A stretch of DNA of 64,000 nt from Dermatemys mawii (lineage: Eukaryota; Chordata; Testudines; Dermatemydidae). The DNA is taken from the NCBI GenBank assembly GCA_007922305.1, contig ML677334.1:21997697-22061696 (forward strand), given 5' to 3'. The notes below the pieces were generated by a model. That model was not told the DNA's origin and made no database searches. It worked only from the letters and a program-made list of their open reading frames with translations. The position numbers were made by a program, and so were the translations under genes. Shown here piece after piece: positions 47,764 through 59,600 of this stretch. The stretch's first letter is position 1. Each line of letters opens with the position of its first letter.

Positions 47764-47983
47764 TCTGAGTAGTTGATCTGAGTAGTTGATCTGGGTAGTT
47801 GATTAGTAGTTGATCTGAGTAGTTGATCTGAGTAGTTGATTAGTAGTTGATCTGAGTAGTTGATCTGGGTAGTTGATTAGTAGTTGATCTGAGTAGTTGA
47901 TTAGTAGTTGATCTGAGTAGTTGATTNNNNNNNNNNGTAGTTGATCTGAGTAGTTGATTAGTAGTTGATCTGAGTAGTTGATT
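47764..47983. repeat. minisatellite with 14-bp and 11-bp units, containing an assembly gap
   Basis: Tandem units all begin GTAGTTGAT: a 14-bp type (GTAGTTGATCTGAG, with a CTGGG variant) and an 11-bp type (GTAGTTGATTA) are interleaved, giving a higher-order 25-bp period in the right half. Ten N lie inside at 47927-47936. The true copy number is therefore unknown. Confidence 0.93.
47927..47936. other. assembly gap (10 N)
   Basis: Run of ten N within the minisatellite; its size is likely a placeholder rather than a measured distance. Confidence 0.98.
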
Positions 47984-49986
47984 TGATTCTGCTCACTGTA
48001 GAGGAAGGAAGCAGTTTCACAGTTTGGATCCAGATCTGAACAATCTCACAGTTCAAGATATTAGGTCATCGTTTTACAGGCTGAAATATCCAGTATCACC
48101 AGTTTACATCTTATAATGTAAGAATACTGCCTACTGAATGGTCTAAGTGTGAAAACAGAGAGAAAGCTCACTGGGTGTGGATCGAGGCTGCGCAAGGATA
48201 GCAGTGATGCTGTCACACAAGACATACCACCTAGCAACAGTATGTGTTAATTTTCTGCTTCAAAAATCATTTCAGCTGCACTGGGAAATCAGCGTGGTGG
48301 TCGTGGTGGGGTGTTTTGTGGGTAATTTTATAATTAAAAAAAGATAAAAACCTGGCATAACTGCAGCTGCCCAATGACTAACATCTCAAAGAAAATATGC
48401 TGTGTGTGAAACATTGGACATTTCCCCATGGAGAGAGGATCACTAGCCTAAGGAGCTGGATGGATTCTTTTGGACTTTATGGTCCTAAACTCATTTCTTG
48501 GAGCGTATAAAGGATTTGTGAATAGGAGCTAAGTCAGAACGCTTAGCTAATTTCCCATCTTATTAAGGACTGTTAAGATTGTTTTAATAACGCCGTCCTT
48601 ATATAAATTATGGAAAGTGCCTTTGTTTGATGGTATGTGTATGTTGGTATAGTGCTCTTTGGCTTCCCCCTGCTGATTGTTTATATCTGTTACTACTGAT
48701 TGCTGTCAGTGTTAATGCCAGACTTTATTAAAGATAGGCTTGCTTAAAACTTCCGCGCTTCCACAGCACAGCTGTGTAGCGTCTGTCTAGCTAATCAAGT
48801 GAAAAAAGAAAAGTCCAACTTCCCTTTCTTTTTCGTTACTTTATACTATGTGGCAGGATGAAGTATCAAGAGGGAAGTGCCAAATATTGATATTTTAGCG
48901 AGTCACTGGGTGGAAAAAGCAAGAGAAGTCAGAGGTTTTTTATTTGTTACAGTATTTAGCATTAAACCATTGGGGGAAAGGGAGAGGAGCCTATCCTAGG
49001 TTAAAATCAAATGTAGTATAGGCATATTAGATCTTAGCAATGGTATCTTGAAATATTTTATTAAAGATAAATGGTGGTAAAATGACAGGACAGTTGGGAA
49101 TGAATCTCAGAATTTCCTTTTAAATGTCTTCTCCAGTTAGAGGACTCACCCCTAAACCGTGTGAATGTCTATGGTGAATTGGTTTGAAAGATCACCTCAC
49201 AGCAATTGTGAGGTAGCAATTCTTAAAGATGTAGCTAAACAAATATTTGTTTGGGGTTTTCAACAGAGGACTTTGGGAAGCAGTGAAAGAAGTTCTGAGG
49301 AAATCTGTGTGGGGAATAGGGAATTGGTAGGTCCAAGGCTGGAAGGTCTCTTGAGCGAGAGGAGAGGAATATCCCAAGAACTGGGAGAGGATTTAAAATA
49401 AAAGGTGAGAATGAGTAAAACAAAGTCAACTTTATTCAAAAAATGCAGTAAGATACAAATAATGTATTGACTAACTTATTCGTGTTTTTATGTTCATTGC
49501 CATGAGTTTGCAGTAAAAACAAAACAAAACGACATGTTCTCCAAACATTTTCACAGAATCTGTGCATCATGTTAGATCCCTTGCAGGGCTAACCATGAGC
49601 AGCTTTCACACTTTTAAACATGCTTGTCTTTTTCCACACTAAGGGTAAAATTGTCTTTAATATTGTGTCAATTAACACATTTTCTAACAGGATGCATTTT
49701 TCCAGACCTAAGAAGCCAAAGAGAACATGGATTTTCTCCTTTTGAAGTCAGTGTCAAAACTCCATTGTGACTTAGTGGAAACAAGATCAGGTCCAGTTGT
49801 GAGCCAGCTGATTATCAGGATCTATATCAATTAGTTCTGTTATTTATCATCTTTCTTCTAAAGCTATGTATGATAAGATTCAGGGGCTATAGTCTTTAGC
49901 TATTGGGACGTTAACTTCAATTCATCTGCCCTGTCCCCTTGCCCAGGTGCTTTGGGAAAGGTAATAGGACAGAGTTGGCCTCCATA
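47984..49986. other. unclassified non-coding stretch
   Basis: No gene recognised. 48400-48960 has short pyrimidine and A-rich runs and a 'tttattaaagat' signal near 48725 that might belong to an old LTR, but I could not find ends or duplications. Confidence 0.4.
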
Positions 49987-49990
49987 GGCC

Positions 49991-51760
49991 TGTGATATGG
50001 TGTTCACCCCACACTTGCTCTGAAAAGGTTAATGTAGGCTAAGAAGGTGGCCAGTCAACTAGACAGGCTACAGCAGACAGGAATCAGGTGGCTTGAGTAA
50101 TCCTGACTGAATGAGGGAGCCCCACTGAGGAGGAAGGAGCTGCATGGCTGTTATAAAGCCAGGAAGCTGATAGCTGAGAGGGCTGCAGCAAAGTTGTCTG
50201 CAGTCACTACCTGGAAGAAGGGAGATGTACTTGGAAAGGGCTCAAGGAAAGGCAGTAAAGTCCAGGAGGGAACAGATGTTGGCTGCTCATTAGAGGATCC
50301 CTGAGCTGGAACCTGGAGTAGAGGGTGGGGCCTGGGTCCCCCTACCAGCCACAGAGGGGGTGGCACTGTGAGGCAGAGAATGGGAAGACTGCTTGAGACT
50401 GCTAGTGAGGAAAGACTTTGATACCGTGTTTTATAAGTGTGAAGTAGCCTAGAATTAGTGTTTACCTGTAAGGGGTTAATCTAAAGGTAACCTGAGAGGT
50501 GGACAACTGACCAATGAGAAATTTTTTAGAAGACAAAGAATTTTAAGTTTCAGGTTTTTTGGGTTGTTTTTTTGTTTACCTCGGCTATGGGATGAACACA
50601 GCTATGTTTTTCACTGTAACTATAAAATTTTATTAAGTATTGTAGTTAGTAAGTTTACCTTTTTTTTTATTACTTGGAGGGTTTTTAGTGGTGAGGGTTG
50701 GCTGGGTGCTTTTTAATATTGTAAGCTTTAGCAGAAATATTAACAGTGGAAGAAAGTTGCCTCGGGGGGGAGGTTTGGTTTCTAAATCCTTTTGTTAATT
50801 ATGGTAGATGCTGTTCTATTAATGGTTATAAGGGATTTATTCCTTTCTTTTTTTTCTTTTATTAAAATCTTTCTTTTAAAAAGCTGACTGCTTTTTTTTC
50901 ATTGTGTAAAATCCTGGTTTTAAATCGGGCACATCTCGCAAAATCAGGCAAGGTTTGTTTTTTTTCTCTCAAGCTTCCCAGGGAAGGAAAAAGTTTGGGG
51001 GGTTAGTGAAAAGAGAAAAAAGGGTCCCAAACTACCCTAAACCTAGTTTGGTGGTGGCAGTGTACCAGGTCCAAATACAAAAAAAGTTGTGTTCTGAAAA
51101 AAAAACATTTTAACCCAAGCTGGTAAAATAAGCTTGGGGGGGTTATTTCTTTTTTCATGCGGGTCCCCACATCTGTACCCTAAAGTTCAGAGTGGGGAGG
51201 CAATCCTGACATGAATAAAAAGAAGGTAAACTTACTAACTACAATACTTAATAAAATTTTATAGTTACAGTAAAAAACATAGCTGTGTTCATCCCATAGC
51301 CAAGGTAAACAACCCCCCCCCCCAAAAAAAACCCTAAAACTTAAAATTCTTTGTCTTCTAAGAAATTTCTTATTGGTCAGTTGTCCACCTCTCAGGTTAC
51401 CTTTAGCTTAACCCCTTACAGGTAAACACTAATTCTAGGCTACTTCACACTTATAACACCTTGGAAAGGGAAAAAAATGTATAGTGACCTAGCTGGAGGG
51501 CCAAGCCACAAAGAAGGAGCGCCTAGCATAGCAGAGACAAAAAGAGCTCAGCAGTAGCATGAGTAGCAGAAGGGGGCCCCAGACCTGGAAGGAGCTAATT
51601 CCCAGAGCAGCCAGGAGTAGAAGACCCTAGCACTGAATGGACCCTGGGATAAGGCCAGTCTGGTTTCTTCACAGGAAGGAAAGCTCTCCAAGAGTGTCTG
51701 ATTGAGAGACAGAAGCAGAGTTACCTTGGCATAAAGGGAAGGTGGCATCCAGTCACTGCA
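49991..51760 (+). mobile_element. probable LTR split by a foldback structure
   Basis: Begins TGTGATATGGTG and ends AGTCACTGCA (TG...CA), flanked by GGCC on both sides (49987-49990 and 51761-51764). Without the internal 50432-51464 structure it is about 737 bp, close to the LTR at 12917-13616. The flanking parts share a purine-rich, AGGAAGGAGCTG-type composition. No retroviral genes. The 4-bp flank could be chance. Confidence 0.42.
50432..51464. repeat. large foldback: inverted repeat with about 235-bp arms
   Basis: The left arm (50432-50663, starts 'tttataagtgtgaagtagcc') reappears inverted at 51228-51464 (ends 'cttcacacttataac') with over 90% identity by eye and small indels in the C- and T-runs. 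The spacer (50664-51227) has AT-rich runs, ATTAAA-type signals near 50861 and the string 'ctaaagttcagagtggggag' near 51181, known to me from a common turtle repeat. The right arm begins just after 'cctgacatg', so it may be an inverted duplication or two copies head to head. Confidence 0.85.
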
Positions 51761-51764
51761 GGCC

Positions 51765-54541
51765 TGCAATAATAACTCATGCTAGAGATTTTTTATCTTT
51801 ATTTTCTAGCAATGTGAGACCGTTTATGATTATTGACACAGATCTCTGAAAAGCCTGAGGAGAAACAAGCCAAAGGACATGGGTAGCCTGACCACCATTT
51901 TTTTTCCACTTTGTGAATCATCCTTTCTTTCATCTCTCCTGCAGTTTCCATTGATTCCAACAGGACACTCAGCATGTCTAAAAATCAACCATTTATAATT
52001 AGGTGCATAAATATAAAGTTAGAAGTCTAACTTTAGAAATCCAGGCTTGATCATTTTGGCCTCTACTCTTTAAGTTGTTTAGCTGTCTGACAGAAAGTTA
52101 AACAAAAAAATCTTATTTGGTCTATCAACCTTTTCTGAAAAAAATCCCTCACTTGAACCTTGCTTCCTTGTTTATCATCATCCTCTCTTCTGCTTTTCTT
52201 CCCTCCAAGGGTCAGGGAAAGCTATTTCCTCACACTTACACATCCTCTCCGATCAATTTCATTCTGGAACCTTTCCATGGTAGTGAAACTTTCCTTTCTT
52301 GGATGGTTAATGAGCTGCCTCTTGGCTCTGATTAGTGATCCCCCTCTTCATCCTACTTGACCTCACTGCGGCTTTCAATGCCATTCTTCTTGAGTGCCTG
52401 CCTCTATAACTGCTGGGATACCTGCCTATATTTAACAATAAATGGGGATGTGCATTTTAACTCTGTTGAAATACAAGAATAGGGGAGTTTGGGAAGAGGA
52501 GTGGGGGGAAAGGATTTTGTTAAATAAAAAAGAGACTGTCCTTCCCAAATAAAGACATCTGGAATGTTTTTAGGGTTGCTTCTCTGGAGGAGAGAGAATC
52601 AGTTCTGGCAAACTGATGATTTCATTCAGACTGGCCTTAACCCCCAGTTAATGTTCATCTTCTAGAGCACAGAAAGGCAGCCCTCTACACACAACACACA
52701 TCACTATTTGTGCAGTTTGGTGAGTTCTATCTGGGCTATCAGAGGTTTCCGCTACCCTTATGGATCTGGAGCTGCTCACAGACTGTCAGGTGAAGACTGA
52801 AATCTTCAGCAACAAATGCTGGCCCCCACTGCCTGCTATGGCATTGTTTACTGGAAACTGGCAATGGTTCTCCTGCATTCTGACTGAATAAGGAAGAACA
52901 TCTGCAGAGATAAAATGAGGTAACTCTAAAAATCAAGATAGAAGTGGAAGTCCTGTCAGCACCACACATTTTTAAGAAGTGCTGATTTTGGACCCAACCA
53001 TGAATGCCAGTAGTTGTGTGTGTGCTGTACTTCCTAGACTCAAGGAGCATATCTACTGCTGCAGCCCAACCAGAAGGGAAGGCCAGGGGGAATTATCTTT
53101 TGATACAGAAAAGTCTTATTTATCTGCTTTTTACTCTTCTTCTGTATTAGGGCCTGATCTTGCAACCATGGAATTCAGTGGCAACATACCTATTGAATTC
53201 AGTTGTGCTGAATTAAAATAATGGGTCAAACATACGTGACATACAATAGTTCAGATTTTATGATGATTTCCATTTTAACCTGCTGTTTTCAGTTACTATT
53301 TTGTTTCTGAAACTTTTACCTTTCAAACTGAAATTTTCCTGTTTTGGGCATCTTAGCTGCCTTGTAATAAATGGATTGAAGGTGCACATGACCTGCGGCA
53401 AGAGTTGAACAGGAGTTAGGGGCTCTATCCCTGCAGAACCTGTAGTTTACGAAGAGGTTAGAATAGGAAGCTGTTCACCTTAGAAATTCCACAGCTGGGA
53501 TGTCTTTAAACTACTTTAAGACATCAAGACAAGTTACATTATTCCAGTGAGAACATAGTGGCATCTTTATGTCACACTTGCCAGTGTTGGAAAGTAGGGC
53601 ACTTTGAGGCTGGCCAGAGGGCAGCAGGAATTCTCATATTAAGAGAACAGGATTTTATTGTTCTGTAATCTGAATATGGTTACCCAAGCCCTCTGGAGGG
53701 AACTTCTCACAGTGAGGAAAGAATTTAGGATAGAAAATGCAGGCATGGCCCACCTCACTCCCACAAAGCTGAGGAACAGACACCATAGCAAAACCATTGT
53801 ATTTAGGGAACAGAAACTACAGAGAAATTTCTGGGGAAAAAAAAGTCAGATCTCAGCAGGAAGACATGGCTACTACTTAAACCAGAGAACTAAACACGGA
53901 AACTCAGAAACAGAAAAACATATTAACAGATGTTTGCTTCCAAAATGGGATAATCATAAGTACTAACTCCTGTGTAATTTGGTAACATGCTTTGCAAATG
54001 TTTTTATTTCACTGGTTTTATGTTAATCATGTCTCTTTTCAATAAATAATTCCTTTATGAACCTTTTTTCATTATCCCTATGATGCTTTTATATACTTTC
54101 ACACAGCTACAGTTTATGGATGCACAAGTAGATAAGCACACAGAAGTACTCGGGTAGCTCTATGGTATTCTCAAGATAAACTGTAAATTGCTAAGATGTT
54201 TAAATATATTCTTCATTTAGAGCACATGTTTACATGAATACACAGTGTATAGTGAGGATAAGGAAAAGAAAGATTAAGATTTCAGAATTACATCTGTGTA
54301 CTTTTTGAGTTCACTTCAGCAGGGTCTACATAGGGCAATTAGAGCACTCTGCAATTCACACCCTCACAGACCCGACTATGGCGCCATGTAGACAAACACT
54401 TAATCTCAAAGTGTGTTTCAGTGTCAAGACTCCCATGCAGCCATCCCATTGCCAGCTACTATTAGGTAAGATAATGTAATACACACAGCTCACTGCTGTT
54501 ATCCTACATCTGTGTTTTGTTGGGGTTTTTTGTTTGTTTGT
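51765..54541. other. unique non-coding stretch
   Basis: No gene recognised. ORFs of 103 and 102 codons (52739-53050, minus; 53658-53966, plus) lack any recognisable domain, and the plus one has a random-looking composition. Confidence 0.5.
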
Positions 54542-54960
54542 TTAACCACTTAAGAACATAAGGACGGCCATACTGGGTCACATCAAAGATCCATCTAGCT
54601 CAGTATCCTGTCTTCTGACAGTGGCCAATGCCAGATGCCCCAGAGGGAATAAACAGAACAGGTACTCACCAAGTGAGCCATCCCCTGTCGCCCATTCCCA
54701 GCTCCTGGAGGGACACCATCCCTTGTCCTTCCTGGCTAATAGCCATTGATGGAACAATCCTCCATGAACTTATCTAATTCTTTTTTGATCCCTGTTATAG
54801 ACTTGGCCTTCACAGCATCCTCTGGCAAGGAGTTCCACAGGTTGACTGTGCATTGTGTGAAAAAATACTTTCTTTTGTTTGTTTTAAACCTGCTGCATAT
54901 TAACCTGCTGCCATAGATTCAAACTGTGTCACAACTCTGTATGGAATCTCTGATACTTTA
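54542..54960. mobile_element. CR1-related LINE repeat
   Basis: Matches a very common turtle repeat: 'aagaacataaggacggccat', 'gatgccccagagggaat', 'agccattgatggaacaatcc' and 'gcaaggagttccacaggttg'. About 420 bp, mildly diverged. I do not call a strand, because the family's reading direction cannot be confirmed here. Confidence 0.75.
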
Positions 54961-56410
54961 GCCACCAGGCAAGGGAAATGCAATGTTTGTACTGCTTTGG
55001 GATCTCATGCACGTACATTGCTAGGCTCAGGATGTGGCCTCCAGATTAATGTGGTGGTAAATGATGGGGGGAGAGTAACTTGTATGTTTTATCTAGATGT
55101 ATGAATGATGTTCCAGAGTAGGTTCATGCTGAATCTTAAACTGCTGGATTTAGGTAGTCCAGGAAAATGGGCCACATTTCTCTGAACATATCTCATTTTA
55201 TGTATATCATTTCAAATAATATCTTTGTTATAAGCGAACTTCTTATAAAAGAAGCCTGCACAATTACAATAGCTTTTTCACTAGGATTAAGCTATATCTA
55301 ACTGAGTAAGGGTGGGGAGGCTTAACGTACTGAACAACAGAAAAAATACACAGTACATAGTGTTTTCAATAGTATGTACCATTTTCTGAGTGTTACAATA
55401 CTTTCTATTTAAGTACTAGGATTGTGACTGTTGCGTAGAGATTGAAATTGATACATTTATCACTGCTCTAATTCAAACAGAAACCAATAGAAGAATATAC
55501 TACAAAACCCCAAATTACTAAAACTTGTAGAAATAGGTTGTGCTCTAGACGTAACAGTTCACAGTACAACTTTTCTTATCACTAAATACATAATAGGTCA
55601 TGCAAAATGTTACGTATATATTGTGTGAGCATAGTCTAGGTCATGAACCAGTTGTCATATAAATAGACAAAGGAGAATTAAGGTTACTTTAGGAACCTGG
55701 GACTGATTCTGATCTCATTGATATCGTTGTAAATACAGAGTAACTCCGTTGGCCCTAGATTCACACTAGTGTAACTGAGATTAAAATCCCTCCTTTCATA
55801 GTCTGGATTTCCTTACTTATGTGCTATTATAGTCTCAAACTTGGGTTGCACACTTGTTTCCATTTATATCTTCAAAAATTCTCTTAGATTTCTATTGCCT
55901 TCCTTTTAATGCAGTTTGTCTGCAGCTGTCATCATAGCATTTAAACTCCAGTTAGAAGAACAAGGCAGATGTCTCCTACTGGAGTTACTGCCAACACTAC
56001 TCCAACACAGCTGTTGGGGTAGTGCTGTAAGAGAAGTATGATCATCACCATCAACAGAGAGTGAGCCCATTACATCTGCAAAGCTTCTTAGCTTCCACTG
56101 ACTAACAGCCTACATCCCACATCACTGCTATACTCAGGTGTCTCAGCTGGTAACATTTAGTATTAGTCAGTTCTTCAATGCATTGGCCACTCTTCAGTCT
56201 ATTTTTTTTTTTAATGAGAAATACCAGTCCACAAATGTAATATAATCACGGGGGCGGAGGACTTTCAAAGATACCTCTTCCTGAGGCCTTGATGGATCTG
56301 AAAATCACATTAAAACTACCAGAACACTTCAATGAACTACACCTTTCAACTCTCCAAAATGGAAATTGGGACAACATGATACAAATTAAGAACAAAGAAT
56401 AACATTTAGT
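54961..56410. other. unique non-coding stretch
   Basis: No gene or clear repeat seen. A weak ancient-repeat motif lies near 55735-55780 ('taactccgttgg'). Confidence 0.45.
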
Positions 56411-56636
56411 CTAGGGGTTCTCAAACTGGAAGTTGTGACACCTCAGAGGGTTGTGAAGTTATTGTGTTGGGGGTCTCAAGCTGTCAGCTTCCACCGCTGA
56501 ATTACGCTTTGCTTCGAGCATTTATAATAGTGTTAAACATAAAAAAAAGTGTTTTTAATTTATACAAGAGGGGGAATCACACACAAAAGTATCCTGTGTG
56601 AAAGGGGTGAGCAATGCAAAAGTTCGAGAACCACTG
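56411..56636. mobile_element. hAT-type MITE (MER-like)
   Basis: Left end CTAGGGGTTCTCAAACTGG and, inverted, right end CAGTGGTTCTCGAACTT are matching inverted repeats of the hAT type. Neighbouring ATTTAGTC and ATTTAATG match 6 of 8 as a possible old 8-bp duplication. Non-coding, about 225 bp. Confidence 0.65.
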
Positions 56637-59600
56637 ATTTAATGTAGTCTCAAAAGGGAGTTAGAACCTAAAAGTAATAAATTACCTCAGCTTAGAAGAA
56701 AACATCTGAAATCAAAACACAGCTTCTTAGAACACTTTGTTTTAGTGCTGTTTTATTTACAATTTTTCAATGTATTCAAAAGGATGTTAATGAAAGAATT
56801 TAAGTATAAAATAATGTACAGTATTCATGAGGGAAATATTAGTCCGAAGCAACCCTGTTACATCAGTGCTATTTTCCTGGTACACTTCCCCCTCCCTGCC
56901 ATTGTTTGTGTGAATCACCTGTTGCGTTATGTCTTAGGACCAATGCTCCTCTCCACAAGTGGAAGGACAATTCTCCCCATGGGTGTGGAGAAGGTAGGCA
57001 CCATAGAAGTGCTTCATGAGTAAGTTAGGAGACCGAGCCAGCACATGCCAGGTCACTCCTTCCCCCGCCACAAGCCCACAGGCAAAGTGTTACAAGTTAC
57101 TGCAGAAAATATGCATTTATTCATTAAGCTAACAGCCAAATGATCAGTCTTTCATCTCATTCAGAAAGACCTTCATCGGGTATATAATTACAGCTGACTT
57201 GTAAACTAATCAAATATAGTGTACGCAGTACTGGTCTCAACTGGAAGTGGAGCCCAATGACATCAGGGTTCCCTGGGGCTGTTGCTACATTTGTCAAGAA
57301 GGATTTCCCAACCTGTTTCCACAGCTATGAGCTGTGATATCCACCAACAGGCAGATTCTGAACTCATTTACATCAATGTAAATCTGGGACAATTCCATTG
57401 ACTGCTGACTTTCTTTGCAGTAACAGATCAGAATGTGATCCTGAATGATTATAAGCACTTATTGCATTAAACACATCCCGTTTTTAATGTAGAAGGTTGT
57501 TGGACAAATACACAGTTTGCAACCTGTTGCATTTAGGATTTGTTTGATATTAGTTGTATCTTGGAGGCTGACATTATGTAATAAACTAGAATTTGGCAAT
57601 GGCAGTAAATTAATAGCACCATTTCCACAAAATGTCATGAGAGGTCTTAAATGATCACAAGTAATCAGGCCCCTCGATAAGACAGCTTCTTCAGCAGTAC
57701 AATACCCCTACTATCCCCAACACAGTGCGTAGCCCGCATGGACTCGGAAAGGGCAGAGTGCTACCTGCTGAATCACCATAACCACTTCTTGCAACATTTA
57801 ACTGTTTCTTGGAGATTTGCCATCCAAGTATTGACTCAGGAAACTTGCCTACTTTGTGATGTGACAAGACTTGGATCCCACTTCAGGAAAGTGTTCCTAT
57901 TCTGGAAGGGTGTTTAAGCATGTGCTTAAATTTTAGTGAAGTCTGTGATAAACACTTATTTTCCTGAACTGGAACATCAAAGTGTAATATAATATGGCTG
58001 CAGGTGTTAACTTTAGCATAAAGATTTTCTGCTAAGGGAGAGAGTGAGAGGAAGAGTTTTGCCACTTTTTTGATGCTTTGGTATATGAGGTATGTAAGGC
58101 TTGCAAAGTGATGGGTTCCTTCTGAAAGAGACTTTTCTGAATAGACTTTTTTGCCATTTGTTTCTCAGTTGTTTTTACGATAGACATTCAGGACTTAAAG
58201 ACTTTATGAATTGTGTAATATTATGTTGTTGGATCAACCATGTAAGTGGAATGTGCTTAACTGAAAGAGGAAGTGATTTTTTTAAACTCAGTTCAAAGCA
58301 CTGTTCAGGTTTTTGTTAACTTCTATTTAACACAAACACCTGTGAAAAATGATGTTCTGGTTAAAGACTGAACACTCCTGTCCCTTAAATTAACACCCAA
58401 GGATCTCCTAATCCACATATATAATCTAAGCCAGTCTTCCAAAACCAGAGAAGACAGACTTTTTTACATTACTAAAGCTACAAAGCAAACACAAGTAAAC
58501 TAGTATGAAAAACAAAACTCCTTTAGGCCTTGTCTATGAATCAGAAAGAAATGAACAGTAGCACAAACCCATTTTTTTCTTTTCTAGGTCACCTTTCAAC
58601 AGTTTATATCCTTTTTATTAAAGATCTAGCTAGGTTTCTCCACTTTGTGATTAGTAATGTTTTTGAAGATAGCTTGAACTTGTTTCCTTGTCAAATCCAT
58701 TTTGCTCTCCAAGTTTTTCAGCTAATGAAATTTAAGCCCAGCATTGTAGGTAATGGCAGACTCATGACAAAAGGCATGTGGAATCTGCCTTTTTATGTTT
58801 TCTGTAGTCAATGACTTGTTCATCTAATACATTTCACATGAATAGTTTACAGTGCTTCTCCAAGAGAGAAAAATTTGACCTTGTTTAGATGCAGAGGTTG
58901 GATTGGTTAACTAAAATCAGATAAACTAGATTGCTTTTTTAAACAGGTATAAGCCCTTGTATGGACAAACTATGGGTTTTTCTGTAGAATAAATGAAACC
59001 AAAATAACTCAATCAGCTGTATATCACATTTTTTTTAGTTATTTGCTTTGTAGCTTATATGTGGACTCTTTCCTTGTGGAATAGGTTACCTTATTTTGAA
59101 ATAATTTTTGAAATTACATTATTTTGAAATTAAAGCGTCCACATGCAACTTGAAACCACATATCTAAAGGTATGAATTACAACACATTTAATTATTTCAG
59201 TTCCATTTCCCATGTAGATCAGTCCTTACAATAGTTTAAATCAGGTTAGTTCAGTTTAGCTTGCACCTGTAAATTTATCTCAAAATGAGTTTTCTCTTTC
59301 AAATGACATACCTTTGTGTGAGAGAAGTCAAGTATTTAGTGCAAAATTAGACACAGTTGACTGACAAGTTGTATGTATTGTTCAAATACAATTCTAATAA
59401 AAATAGTTGAGATGTAGACTCATGAGAAGTATATTCACTCACTTTTAAATAAAATGCTTGCCCTTTGTAAGTGAGATAAGCCCTCACAAGGCTTCTGAAG
59501 TTGTAGAAATTCTCATTTTGATTTTCTGTAGCTTTTGTACAGATGCCCATGATATAGCTGGGGACATATCTTTTTACAGGGAAAAGCTCAACTCTATACC

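Noticed and set aside
47764..47983. CRISPR-like array
   Set aside because: Units are directly adjacent with no unique spacers. This is an animal minisatellite.
50664..51227. Promoter or LTR polyadenylation signals in the foldback spacer
   Set aside because: ATTAAA-like and T-rich motifs exist, but AT-rich spacers give them by chance, and no transcript evidence is available.
58870..59240. Harbinger MITE with 'accttgtttagatgcag' end
   Set aside because: Similar to known MITE text, but I could not find a matching inverted end or TWA duplication, so it is only mentioned as possible.
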